DNA of 64,000 bases from DASYTH01 sp045806965 (lineage in GTDB: Bacteria; Actinomycetota; Actinomycetes; Mycobacteriales; Pseudonocardiaceae), in NCBI GenBank assembly GCA_045806965.1, contig JBJMIG010000084.1:69382-133381 (forward strand), in the 5' to 3' direction. The position numbers and the translations under genes are program-made. Below, in pieces: positions 32,809-41,747 of this stretch (positions are counted from its first letter, which is position 1; each line of letters opens with the position of its first letter). The notes beneath the pieces are model-generated. The model worked only from the letters and a program-made list of their open reading frames with translations, made no database searches and was not told the DNA's origin.

Positions 32809-35800
32809 ATGGTGCGCTCGCCTCTCCGCGCCCGACTGACGATGCTTGCCGCGGCGGTGCTGGCGTTGCCGCTCGTGGCCGTGACCAGCCCGGCCTACGC
32901 CGATCCGGTGCCAGACGACACCCCGGTGCTGTTGACGCCAAAGGGTGAGCACGAGGACGGCTCCGAGGACGCGGAGAGCTTCGACAGGCTGCGCGATGCC
33001 TACTACTGGAGTCGGTTACTCGCCGGTGACGAACAGTTGAGCATCGACCAGGCCGCGGCCTTACGGGAGAGCGCGACGGTCAAGTCGAAGTCGATCGCGC
33101 AGGCGACCACCGGCAAGGCTCGCGGCGGCAACTGGCAGAGCGTCGGACCCGACCCAATCGTCCAGGTCGGCCGCACCACGAACACGTTCGAAGCCGTGTC
33201 CGGGCGAATCGGGGCACTGGCCGTGCGCAACGACGGCACCATCATCCTGGGTGCGGCACAGGGTGGCATCTGGACCTATGACTCGGTGAACCGCACGTGG
33301 ATCTCGCGCACCGAGGACGCGGACACCCAGTCGATCGGCGCGCTGGCGATCGCGCCGAGCGACGACCGGATCGTCTATGCCGGCACCGGTGAGGGCGCGC
33401 TTTCCGGGGACAGCTACTTCGGTGACGGCGTGTGGCGTTCCACCGACGGGGGCGAGAGCTGGCGGCACGTGTCGAGTCAGTTCCAGGGGCAGGCCACGTC
33501 CTCGATCGTCGTCGATCCGACCAACGCGAACCACCTGTACCTGGCCAACCTGCGCGGCCGGGGCGGCTCCCGGCGCACCACCCACCCGTCGCAGGCCTTC
33601 TTCGGGATCTGGGAGTCGCGCAACGGCGGTTCGAACTGGAGCCTGCTGAAGGGCACGCTCGACGAGATCCACGGCGCGACCGACCTGGTGATGGACCCGA
33701 GAAACCCGAAGGTGCTGTGGGCCTCGTTCTGGGGCGACGGGATCTACCGCTCGACCGACGGCGGCCAGAGCTGGACGAGCGCGCTCGGCAACCTGCCGCC
33801 GGGGAACTTCCTCGAGGGCGGCACCCGCTTCGCGCTCGGCCTGTCCCACCCGGCGGGCGATCCGCGGGCGACGGTGTACACCGGTTATGACTACTTCGAC
33901 CTGGCCGACCAGCACCATGACGCGCAGATCTGGAAGACCACCGACGACGGCGTGCACTGGGCCGCGACCCCGAATGGCACCGGGACCGACTCGGTGCTCA
34001 ACTACTGTGCCACGCAGTGCTTCTATGACAACGTGGTGCGTGTTGACCCGAACAACGCGAACATCGTCTACGCGCTGGGCATCTACGGGTACAACAACAG
34101 TCCCCAGTCCGGCGGCATCTACCGGTCGGTGGACGGCGGCAGCACCTGGAAGAACCTGGGCTACGACCTGCACCCGGACTACCACGCCATGGCGTTCCAG
34201 CCCAACGACACCCGGCACGTCGTCATCGGAAACGACGGCGGTGCCTGGCAGTCGTTCACCGGCGGCGGCCGAAACGGTGCCGGGGAACCACTGTCCGCTG
34301 TGGACTGGGAGAACCTCAACGGTCAGGTGAACCCGACCACCGGCGCGCTGGTCCGCTCGACCGGTCTACGAATCACCCAGTTCACCAGCATGGCGACCGT
34401 TCCGCAGGTGCCCGGCCAGTACTGGGGTGGCACGCAGGACAACGGGACGCTGCGGAAGTCGCTGGCCAACGACCGGTGGTTCGACCAGGCGGGTGGTGAC
34501 GGCGGCCAGGTGATCGTGGATCAGACCACGGTGAACCCGCTCAACCCGGGCCTGCCGGCATACGTGTTCGGCTCGTTCTTCGGCATCTCGCCGTACCGGT
34601 ACAACCCCAGCCAGGTAGGCACGTTCTTCGGCAACGAGGCCATCGACGGCGGGATCAACATGTCCGACCGGGCCGAGTTCTACGTGCCATGGGTGCAGAA
34701 CCGCGCCAACCCGAACCAGATGTTCCTTGGCACCTACCGGCTCTACCGGTCGAACAACGTCGAGACGCCGTCGGCCGGTGACGTGCACTTCGACCCGATC
34801 AGCCCGGACCTGTCCACCGGCTGCACCGGTCCGGCGCCCAACGGCGCGCGTGGGTGTTTCATCAGCGCGATCGGCATTTCCGAGGGTGGCACCGGCGCGT
34901 ACGTCGGCACGGACGACGGTGTGCTGTCGGTGAGCCCGGATGCGGTCACCGCCGCGCACCCGACCTGGACCAGGGTCGGGCAGGGCGTGCTGCCCAACCG
35001 GCCGGCCACCCAGATCGCCGTCGACCGGTCGAACTGGCGGATCGCCTACGTGTCCTACGCCGGGTTCAGCGCGGCCACGCCGGGCAACACCGGTCACGTC
35101 TTCAAGACCACCGATGGCGGCACGACCTGGCAGGACATCAGCGGTGCGCTGCCTGACGTGCCGGTCAACTCGATCGTGCTCGACCCGTCAGAGCCGAACA
35201 TGCTCTACATCGGCACCGATGTCGGCCCGTTCACCACGTCCAACGCCGGCCGGAACTGGCTGCGGCTGGGCAGCTCGATGCCGAAGGTGGCCACCTGGCA
35301 GCTCGACTACGACCCGAGCCACGCCACGCTGGCCGCCGGCACCCACGGACGCGGTGCGTACACCCTGGACACCTCCGTGGTTGCTCCGGCTCTCGTCGTA
35401 TCCACTTCGGACAGTGGCGCACCGGTTGGCCCGGGCAGTGACGTGCACTACACGATCACCGTGCGGAACAAGGGAAACCACGAGGCTACCGGAATGTCCA
35501 TCACCACTCCGGTGCCGAACAACACCAACTTCGTCTCGGCCGGTCAGGGTGGGGAGTTGCGCAACGGCCGGGTGCGCTGGCAGTTCCTCGTGGTGCCGGC
35601 CGGCGGCAGCATCTCGGTGGACTACACCGTGAAGATCAACCCCAATCTGCCGGCCACGGTCACCTCGATCACCAGCGATGGCGTGGTGGTCAAGTCCGGT
35701 CAGGGCCCGGGAACCACCGGCAGCCCGCACGTCACCGCGATCTCTCCGGCGCACGCGTTGACGGTGTCGCCGGCCGAGGAGACGGGCGGCGCTCGGGTGG

Positions 35801-36720
35801 GCACCGACGCCAGCTACAAGGTGCACCTGGACAACCGCGGCTTCCAGCCGGACACGTACGCGCTGGCTACCGCCAGCACCTGGCCGGCGGCCACGTTTGA
35901 CGCCAGTTGCACCACGCCGCTGTCCGCCACGCCGACCGTGGCGCCGGGCGGCAGCACGGATGTGTGTGTCAAGGTCAGCGTCCCGGCATCGGCGGCAAAC
36001 GAGGCCACCAACGACACCACGCTGACCGCGACCTCCAGCGCGGACGGCGCGGTACACGGTTCGTCCACCCTGCACACCATCGCCGTGGCGGTGGACACGT
36101 TGCTGGTCGACGAGGACCTCAACGCGCCGGATGTGCAGTCCTACTACCGGGATGCGTTGGCGGCCAACGGCACCGCGTTCAGCTACTGGGATCTGACCAC
36201 GAACCCAGAGCTGCCGCAGTCGTACCTGACGGCGCATCGCAACGTGATCTGGTTCACCGGTAACACGTATCCGGCCCCGATCACGCCATATGAGTCGGAG
36301 CTCAAGGCCCTGCTCGACGGCGGCGGACGGCTGTTCGTCTCCGGTCAGGACGTGCTCGACCAGGCCGCCGGCACGACCCCGTTCGTCCGGGACTACCTGC
36401 ACATCAACTGGGACGGCACCGAACGCCAGAACGACAAGGCGACGGCCACCGTGACCAACGTTGCCGGCAACCCGGTCAGCGACGGCATCGGGACGGTGCC
36501 GATCGACCACAATGTTCTCGGGGCCACCTTCGAGGACCAGGTGAGCCCGATCGCGCCGGCCCAGGCCGCGTTCACCGACGACACAGCGCAGATCGACGCG
36601 CTGAGCGTCGCCGCCGGCAGCTACAAGGTGGTGTTCCTGGCCTTCCCGCTGGAAGCGTATGGCAACACCGCGCAGAAGGCCGATCTCATCCATCGCACGC
36701 TGGCCTACTTCGCCGGCTGA
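32809..36720 (+). CDS. Giant secreted beta-propeller protein with DUF11-like and GATase-like C-terminal domains
   Basis: A 1303-residue exported protein. Signal peptide MVRSPLRARLTMLAAAVLAL, cleavage near AYA-DP. Residues about 100-860 hold many Asp-box/VPS10-type propeller blades (STDGGESW, SRNGGSNW, STDGGQSW, TTDDGVHW, SVDGGSTW, TTDGGTTW). Residues about 860-960 resemble a DUF11 surface domain (VHYTITVRNKGNHEATGMSI) and 970-1080 a second Ig-like unit (DNRGFQPDTYALATAST). The end (about 1085-1303) begins VDTLLVDEDLNAPDVQSYYR and resembles the GATase-like flap domain of bacterial secreted proteins (LDGGGRLFVSGQDVLDQAAG). The start is ATG 32809 with CTGGGAG upstream. Propellers of this type bind or cleave polysaccharides or act as surface scaffolds; no catalytic residues were identified with certainty. 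Confidence 0.82.
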   Translation: MVRSPLRARLTMLAAAVLALPLVAVTSPAYADPVPDDTPVLLTPKGEHEDGSEDAESFDRLRDAYYWSRLLAGDEQLSIDQAAALRESATVKSKSIAQATTGKARGGNWQSVGPDPIVQVGRTTNTFEAVSGRIGALAVRNDGTIILGAAQGGIWTYDSVNRTWISRTEDADTQSIGALAIAPSDDRIVYAGTGEGALSGDSYFGDGVWRSTDGGESWRHVSSQFQGQATSSIVVDPTNANHLYLANLRGRGGSRRTTHPSQAFFGIWESRNGGSNWSLLKGTLDEIHGATDLVMDPRNPKVLWASFWGDGIYRSTDGGQSWTSALGNLPPGNFLEGGTRFALGLSHPAGDPRATVYTGYDYFDLADQHHDAQIWKTTDDGVHWAATPNGTGTDSVLNYCATQCFYDNVVRVDPNNANIVYALGIYGYNNSPQSGGIYRSVDGGSTWKNLGYDLHPDYHAMAFQPNDTRHVVIGNDGGAWQSFTGGGRNGAGEPLSAVDWENLNGQVNPTTGALVRSTGLRITQFTSMATVPQVPGQYWGGTQDNGTLRKSLANDRWFDQAGGDGGQVIVDQTTVNPLNPGLPAYVFGSFFGISPYRYNPSQVGTFFGNEAIDGGINMSDRAEFYVPWVQNRANPNQMFLGTYRLYRSNNVETPSAGDVHFDPISPDLSTGCTGPAPNGARGCFISAIGISEGGTGAYVGTDDGVLSVSPDAVTAAHPTWTRVGQGVLPNRPATQIAVDRSNWRIAYVSYAGFSAATPGNTGHVFKTTDGGTTWQDISGALPDVPVNSIVLDPSEPNMLYIGTDVGPFTTSNAGRNWLRLGSSMPKVATWQLDYDPSHATLAAGTHGRGAYTLDTSVVAPALVVSTSDSGAPVGPGSDVHYTITVRNKGNHEATGMSITTPVPNNTNFVSAGQGGELRNGRVRWQFLVVPAGGSISVDYTVKINPNLPATVTSITSDGVVVKSGQGPGTTGSPHVTAISPAHALTVSPAEETGGARVGTDASYKVHLDNRGFQPDTYALATASTWPAATFDASCTTPLSATPTVAPGGSTDVCVKVSVPASAANEATNDTTLTATSSADGAVHGSSTLHTIAVAVDTLLVDEDLNAPDVQSYYRDALAANGTAFSYWDLTTNPELPQSYLTAHRNVIWFTGNTYPAPITPYESELKALLDGGGRLFVSGQDVLDQAAGTTPFVRDYLHINWDGTERQNDKATATVTNVAGNPVSDGIGTVPIDHNVLGATFEDQVSPIAPAQAAFTDDTAQIDALSVAAGSYKVVFLAFPLEAYGNTAQKADLIHRTLAYFAG

Positions 36721-36729
36721 GCCGACACA

Positions 36730-36772
36730 ACCGGGTGGGTGCCCGCGCGACAAGCGTGGGCACCCACCCGGT
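36730..36772. terminator. Terminator after the giant secreted protein gene
   Basis: A perfect 15-bp stem (ACCGGGTGGGTGCCC at 36730-36744 with 36758-36772) and a 13-base loop, beginning ten bases after the stop. Confidence 0.85.
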
Positions 36773-36805
36773 GTGCGCCGTTCACGGCGCCGGTTCACGA
36801 ACCCA

Positions 36806-36931
36806 GTTGCCCGAGCGCGTAACTCAGTTGCCGGAGCGCGTAACTCAGTTGCCGGAGCGCGTAACTCAGTTGCCGGAGCGCGTAACTCAGTTGCCGGAGC
36901 GCGTAACTCAGTTGCCGGAGCGCGTAACTCA
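36806..36931. repeat. Six tandem copies of a 21-bp minisatellite
   Basis: Six head-to-tail copies of GTTGCCGGAGCGCGTAACTC plus A, 21 bp each; copies 2-6 are identical and copy 1 has one change (CCCGAG for CCGGAG). The array lies between two convergent genes, after the terminator. Each junction forms AACTCAGTT, a small palindrome. The unit matches the inverted cluster at 7811-7922 in length and core. There are no spacers, so it is not a CRISPR. Confidence 0.95.
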
Positions 36932-36996
36932 TTCGCGCCGCGCCAAGCCGGGGTTGCCCGCTCGCGAGGCCGAAGCTGCGGGGCCGCCCGAGTGGA

Positions 36997-37206
36997 TCAG
37001 GGTGCGGTGGCGGCGGTGCGGCTGAGCTGGTGAGATGCGCCGCAGCCGGTGAAGTCGTTCTGCGAGTCCGGCAGCTTCCAGGTCGCCGGCGATGCCGGGC
37101 TGACCACGCGCGAGGTGGCGACCCCCGCATTGGCCGAACCACCGATCGTCACCGTCAGGACGGCGGCCAGTGCGGTCACCACCGCGACGGAGCCGAACTT
37201 TTTCAT
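36997..37206 (-). CDS. Small secreted peptide, 69 residues
   Basis: A signal peptide (MKKFGSVAVVTALAAVLTVT, cleavage near ANA-GV) followed by a mature part of about 42 residues with a single Cys (NDFTGCGASHQLSRTAATAP at the C-terminus). GGAGGTG lies at the right distance before the ATG at 37206. I do not recognise the family. Its position just upstream of the two chitinase genes on the same strand's downstream side makes it the last possible member of that minus-strand group, 67 bases after the first chitinase stop. Confidence 0.65.
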   Translation of the reverse strand: MKKFGSVAVVTALAAVLTVTIGGSANAGVATSRVVSPASPATWKLPDSQNDFTGCGASHQLSRTAATAP

Positions 37207-37273
37207 GGGTCACCTCCGTGCCCGGAAGCATTCACGGTAACCCACGAATGCTCCGGGCGATACCCGACGCGGG

Positions 37274-39046
37274 TCAGGGCAGGGAGTTGAGGAACGGTTC
37301 GTGCGTGTTCTGAAAGGCGAAGCCGAAGAAGCGATCCCAGTTTATGGACCAGGTCATCAGGCCGCGAATACCCGGCGACGTGCCGCCGCGCAACGTGTAG
37401 CCGCCGCAGTTCGTCCCCCGGGCCAGGCAGTTGAGCGCGGCCTGCACCGCACCTGGCTCGGTGAAGCCGTTTCCGGCCGGCTGCGCGGCGGGCAGGCCGA
37501 AGCCGATCTGGTCCTCGCGCAGGCCCGGGAAGCGCAGCCCGGTGCTGGCCACGGTGAAGCCGGCCTTCACCATGTCGGTCATGGCGATGTGGAAGTCGGC
37601 GTTGCCGATGTTGTGGAACTGCCCGTCCAACCCCATGATCGGCCCGGAGTTGTAGTCCTGGACGTGCAGCACGGTCAGCGCGTCGCGCATCGCGTGGATG
37701 ACCGGAAGGTAGGAGCCGGTGCGGTTGTCGCCGCCGCCCGCGCCGCCGTAGAACTGGAAACCGGTCTGTACGAAGAACGTCTCCGGCGCCATGGTGAGCA
37801 CGAACCGGGCCCCGTAGCGGTTCTTCAGGGTGCGCAGCGCGGAGATCAGATTCACGATCACCGGCGTGGTCGGGCTGCGGAAGTCGGTGTCCCCGGCGTT
37901 GAGGAACAGCGAGTGGCCCTCGAAGTCGATGTCCAGGCCGTCGAGGTTCCACCGGTCGATGATCGCCGAAACCGAGCTGACGAACTGGTCGCGGGCCGCG
38001 GTGCTGGTGAGCTGGACCTGGCCGTTCTGCCCGCCGATGGAGATCAGCACCTTCTTGCCCTGCGCCTGCTTGGCCCGGATCGCCGCCAGGAAGTCCGCGT
38101 CCGACTCCACGCTCGGGCATTCCGTGGCCGAGCAGCGGTTGAACCGGATGTCGCCGGAGGTCACCGAGGTCGGCTCGCCGAACGCCAGGTTGATGATGTC
38201 CCACGCGGCCGGCACGTCCGCCATCCGCAGGTAGCCGGAGCCGTTCGCGAACGAGGCGTGCAGGTAGCCGATCAGCGCGTGCCGAGGCAACCCGGTGTTC
38301 GGGCAGCCGGTGGTGGTCGCGCTGACCTCCGCCGTGTGCGCGGACTCGCCCGCGCTGTTGAACGCGGCGATGGCGTAGCTGTGCGAGGTGCACGCGGTGA
38401 GTCCGGTGATCGTCGTGGACGTGCCGGTCGTCGTGGCCCGCACGGTGCTTCCCTCGTACACCCGGTAGCCGCTCACGGTTGCGCCGGCCGCGGCCCACGA
38501 CAGCGCCACGGACGTGCCGGTCACCGTGCCGACGGTCGGGTTCCCCGGCGCGCCGGGCACACCCGGGCCGGGCGGCGGTCCGCTGCCGGGCCCGTCGAGC
38601 ACCACGTCGTCGGCGTTGTACGTGCCCTGTGCGTACCAGCCGTGCAGGAACAGCTGTGCGCTGGTCTGCCCGGCTGCGGTGGTGAACGACAGGGACAGCT
38701 GGGAATATGTTGTGGCGGAAGGGGTCCAGGTGGATGGCCCGCCGGTGATCCCGAGGTAGACATAGTTTCCGAGCACCCAGGCCGACACGCTGTAGGTGGT
38801 GTTGGGCACCACCGTCACGGTCTGGGTGCACTGCGCGGTGTCGTTCGAGCTGACGGCGCCGGCCAGCGCGAACCCTCCACTGTGGACCGGACTGGCCACG
38901 GCGGAGCCGGCCGAGCAGGTCCAGCCGGCCACCGAGCCGGACTCGAAGCCGGGGTTGGCGAGCAGGTTGGCCGCGCCGGCCGCGTTGGTGCCGATGGTCA
39001 GGCCGGCGAGCAACACGAGTGCGGCCAGCAGAGCGAAACGCTTCAT
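37274..39046 (-). CDS. Secreted chitinase, CBM-Fn3-GH18
   Basis: A 590-residue exported chitinase. Signal peptide MKRFALLAALVLLAGLTIGT, then an N-terminal carbohydrate-binding jelly-roll (about 27-155; NLLANPGFESGSVAGWTCS), one Fn3 domain (about 165-255) and a GH18 barrel (about 265-590). The catalytic motif DGLDIDFEG (DxxDxDxE) is intact. The barrel ends with the MTWSINWD strand. GGGAG precedes the ATG at 39046. Only 14 bases separate it from the other chitinase gene upstream, so both are driven by the promoter near 40.98 kb. It is predicted to cut chitin outside the cell. Confidence 0.92.
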   Translation of the reverse strand: MKRFALLAALVLLAGLTIGTNAAGAANLLANPGFESGSVAGWTCSAGSAVASPVHSGGFALAGAVSSNDTAQCTQTVTVVPNTTYSVSAWVLGNYVYLGITGGPSTWTPSATTYSQLSLSFTTAAGQTSAQLFLHGWYAQGTYNADDVVLDGPGSGPPPGPGVPGAPGNPTVGTVTGTSVALSWAAAGATVSGYRVYEGSTVRATTTGTSTTITGLTACTSHSYAIAAFNSAGESAHTAEVSATTTGCPNTGLPRHALIGYLHASFANGSGYLRMADVPAAWDIINLAFGEPTSVTSGDIRFNRCSATECPSVESDADFLAAIRAKQAQGKKVLISIGGQNGQVQLTSTAARDQFVSSVSAIIDRWNLDGLDIDFEGHSLFLNAGDTDFRSPTTPVIVNLISALRTLKNRYGARFVLTMAPETFFVQTGFQFYGGAGGGDNRTGSYLPVIHAMRDALTVLHVQDYNSGPIMGLDGQFHNIGNADFHIAMTDMVKAGFTVASTGLRFPGLREDQIGFGLPAAQPAGNGFTEPGAVQAALNCLARGTNCGGYTLRGGTSPGIRGLMTWSINWDRFFGFAFQNTHEPFLNSLP

Positions 39047-39060
39047 CGCGTACTCCCGAC

Positions 39061-40911
39061 TCAGGGCAGGGTGTTCAGGAACGGCCGGACCGTGCGGGCG
39101 AAGTTGTTGCCGTTGCTGACATCCCAGTTGACCGACCAGGTCATCGCGCCACGGATGCCGGGGTAGGTGCGCGGCGGGCGGAAGCTGCCGCAGTTGTCGC
39201 CCCTGGCGAGGCAGTCCAACGCGTTGTTCACCAGGGACGGCGCCACCACCCCACCGCCGGCCGCGCCCGGCCCGGCCGGCAGGCCGAGTGCCACCTGGTC
39301 CGGCCGCAGGCCATTCTCCAGCTGGATGCACGCCAGCGCGGTCATGAAGTTCACCGTGCCCTGGCCGTAGGCCTGCATCTGATCGCAGCCGAGCATCGAG
39401 CCGGAGTTGTAGAACTGGGTGTGCACCACCGTGAGGATGTCCCGGATGTTGAGCGCCAGCTGGAAGTACGAGCCGCCGGTGGACTGCATGTCGATGGTTT
39501 GCGGCGCCATCGTGATGATCAGGCCGGCGCCGACGGCACTGCGCACCGAACGCAGCGCCTGGCCCATGAACGTCGGGTTCAGGCCGTTCTCCAGGTCGAT
39601 GTCCACGCCGTCGAAGCCGAAGTCGGCGATCAGCGAGCGCACACTGTTGGCGAAGTTGGTCGCGGACGCGCCGTCGGCGACGCTCACCCGGCCCGCCTCG
39701 CCGCCAACCGAGAGGATCACCTTCTTGCCGCGGGAGTGCAGGGTCTGCACGTCGGCCCGGAAGTCCGCGTTGGTGTACCCGCCGAGCGAGCTGGACAGGC
39801 CGGCGTCGATGCCGAACGTGACCGCGCCCGGGGTCGGGGTGGCTTCGGCGAACGCCACCGCGACCAGGTCGAACTCGGCCGGCACGTCGCGCAGCCGCAG
39901 CTCGACCGCGGGATTGGCGAAGTTGTGCCAGTAGCCGGTGAGGAAGTGCTTGGGCAGCGGGCTTTGCGGGCAGCCGGAGGTGGTCGCGGTGACCGCCGCG
40001 CTGCGGGCCGACTCGCCAACCGAGTTGACCGCGGCCACCGTGTAGGTGTGCGAGGAGCAGCCGGCCAGTCCGGTGATCGTGGCCGTGGTCGCGGTCGGGG
40101 TGGCCACCACGGTGTTGCCCTCGAACACCCGGTAATCGGTGACCGTGCCGCTGGATGCGTTCCAGGCCAAGGAGATGCTGGTGCCCGCGGTGGCGGTGAC
40201 GCGCAGGTTGCCCGGCGCGCCGGGCGCCGTCGGGCCGCCGCCGGTCGTGGTGGCGGTGACCGGCGCACTGCGGGCCGACTCGCCGGCCGAGTTGAACGCT
40301 CCCACGGTGTAGGTGTGCGTGCTGCCCGCGGCGAGTCCGGTCACGGTCGCCGTCGTGGTGCTTGAGGTGGCCGCCACGGTGTTGCCCTCGAACACCCGGT
40401 AACCGGTGACGGTGCCGCTGGATGCCGTCCAGGACAGGGAGATCGACGATGCGGTGACCCCGGTGACGGCCGGGCTCGCCGGTGCGCCCGGCACTGCCGG
40501 TCCGCCACCCCCGCCACAGCTGTTGCCGTTGACCGTGCAGTTGGCCGGCGCGCCCGGCCCGGCGCCGTTGAACCCGAAGCTCACCGACGCACCGGCGGCG
40601 AGCGTGCCGTTCCAGGACGCGTTGCCGAAAATGAAGTGCTGGCCGGTGCCCGAGCGCACCGAGTCCCAGTTCGTGGTGATCGTGCTGCCGGCCGGGAGGT
40701 CGAACTCCACCCGCCAGCTGGTGATCGTGGCCGGGCCGCCGTTGGTGACCGTGTACTTGCCCTCCCAGCCGGTGCCCCAGTCGGACACCTTGGTGAAGGC
40801 GGCGGTCTCGCCGGCCGCGCTGGCCCCTTGGGACGTGGCGAGCACGCCACCGAGGCAGAGGGCGATGGTGCTGACGCCGAGCAGCAGCCGGCGACCAAGG
40901 ACGTGTCTCAT
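39061..40911 (-). CDS. Secreted chitinase, CBM2-Fn3-Fn3-GH18
   Basis: A 616-residue exported chitinase with a signal peptide (MRHVLGRRLLLGVSTIALCL), a CBM2 (about 35-140; WEGKYTVTNGGPATITSWRV), two similar Fn3 domains in tandem (about 145-235 and 240-330) and a GH18 barrel whose catalytic motif is FDGVDIDLENG. GGGAGG precedes the ATG at 40911. It is first in the two-gene chitinase operon, and two DasR-like sites lie 67-100 bases upstream. The Fn3 units of the two chitinases are alike, indicating duplication or domain exchange. Confidence 0.93.
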   Translation of the reverse strand: MRHVLGRRLLLGVSTIALCLGGVLATSQGASAAGETAAFTKVSDWGTGWEGKYTVTNGGPATITSWRVEFDLPAGSTITTNWDSVRSGTGQHFIFGNASWNGTLAAGASVSFGFNGAGPGAPANCTVNGNSCGGGGGPAVPGAPASPAVTGVTASSISLSWTASSGTVTGYRVFEGNTVAATSSTTTATVTGLAAGSTHTYTVGAFNSAGESARSAPVTATTTGGGPTAPGAPGNLRVTATAGTSISLAWNASSGTVTDYRVFEGNTVVATPTATTATITGLAGCSSHTYTVAAVNSVGESARSAAVTATTSGCPQSPLPKHFLTGYWHNFANPAVELRLRDVPAEFDLVAVAFAEATPTPGAVTFGIDAGLSSSLGGYTNADFRADVQTLHSRGKKVILSVGGEAGRVSVADGASATNFANSVRSLIADFGFDGVDIDLENGLNPTFMGQALRSVRSAVGAGLIITMAPQTIDMQSTGGSYFQLALNIRDILTVVHTQFYNSGSMLGCDQMQAYGQGTVNFMTALACIQLENGLRPDQVALGLPAGPGAAGGGVVAPSLVNNALDCLARGDNCGSFRPPRTYPGIRGAMTWSVNWDVSNGNNFARTVRPFLNTLP

Positions 40912-40977
40912 TGACAGCCTCCCAGGGATTCGTGCGTCATCGCACGTGCAGGGGTAGGGAAGACCGCGCGCCTGCAT

Positions 40978-41014
40978 ATTGTCTAGACCAATTTTGGCGA
41001 CTTGTCCAGTCCAA
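40978..41014 (-). promoter_or_regulatory. Pair of DasR/chitinase-type direct repeats
   Basis: Two similar 15-base elements on the plus strand, TTGTCTAGACCAATT (from 40979) and TTGTCCAGTCCAATG (from 41002), are spaced 23 bases apart. On the coding (minus) strand they read as TTGGTCTAGACAA-like sites. They resemble the Streptomyces chitinase promoter repeats and the DasR operator core TGGTCTAGACCA. The first keeps the central GGTCTAGAC. Repeat and position are seen; DasR binding is inferred from that known system. Confidence 0.65.
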
Positions 41015-41121
41015 TGGATCCGATCAGCGCATCCCGGGCGACAATCCGTGACCGAACCCATCCCGGCGAGGTGTTCGAGCAATACCCGCCCGGCGCGCAC
41101 CGGCGGCGGGCCGCGGGCGGT

Positions 41122-41706
41122 TCAGCGGGTGACCGTGATCCTCGAGGAGGCCTGTCCGATCTTGCCGTCGTTGTCCATGACCACCAGGACCACGGCGTAG
41201 GTGCCCGGTCCCTGGTAGTTGTGCGTGACCTGCTGCAGGCGCTGGCCGTTGCGGCCGGAGTCGTCGCCGAAGCTCCAGGCCCAGTACACGATCGCGCCGT
41301 CCGGGTCGGTGGAGCCGCTGCCGTCGAACGTGCAGGCCGTGGCCCTGCAGGTGACCGCGAAGGTGGCCGTCGGCGGCTTCGGGCCCGGCTTGGGCGGTGG
41401 CACCGCCTTGGTCGTCGTGGTGGTGACCGTGGATGTGGTGGGCTTGTCCGTGGTGGTCGCGGGGGTCGACGGCGGCGGGACGACCGCCGCGCTGGTGGCC
41501 TCGGTGGTGGTGACGATGACCGGGCGCTGGTCGGTGGAGCTGTCCGCGATCACCGGGCCGGGCAGGTCGGGCACCGGCTGGACATGGCTGGCCGGCCGGG
41601 AGGCAAAGGATGCCACCACGGCGAATACCGTCGCGGTCACAATGCCCGCGGCGCCAAGGATGGCGTAGTGCGAGCGGCGTAAGCGCGGACCCTCGTCGGT
41701 CGGCAT
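41122..41706 (-). CDS. Membrane-anchored PKD-domain protein
   Basis: A 194-residue protein with a short cytoplasmic part, one membrane helix (about 15-35; AILGAAGIVTATVFAVVASF), a long Thr/Pro/Ser-rich extracellular linker (TSTVTTTTTKAVPPPKPGPK) and a C-terminal PKD domain with the family core WSFGDDSG and CTFDGSGSTDPDG. It looks like a cell-surface protein lifted through the wall by the linker, able to bind polysaccharide or protein. ATG 41706 is chosen as the start that leaves a basic N-terminus; the ribosome site is weak. It is divergent from the dienelactone-hydrolase gene. Confidence 0.78.
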   Translation of the reverse strand: MPTDEGPRLRRSHYAILGAAGIVTATVFAVVASFASRPASHVQPVPDLPGPVIADSSTDQRPVIVTTTEATSAAVVPPPSTPATTTDKPTTSTVTTTTTKAVPPPKPGPKPPTATFAVTCRATACTFDGSGSTDPDGAIVYWAWSFGDDSGRNGQRLQQVTHNYQGPGTYAVVLVVMDNDGKIGQASSRITVTR

Positions 41707-41733
41707 CACAGCGGGGTAAGTTACCAGATCCGC

Positions 41734-41747
41734 TATGGTTCGCTTCC
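41734..41747 (+). promoter_or_regulatory. Leaderless -10 element of the dienelactone hydrolase gene
   Basis: TATGGT at 41734-41739 lies eight bases before the GTG at 41748; no ribosome-binding site is present. Confidence 0.5.

Noticed and set aside
36806..36931. CRISPR array
   Set aside because: The 21-bp units are directly adjacent with no spacers, and there are no cas genes in the window.
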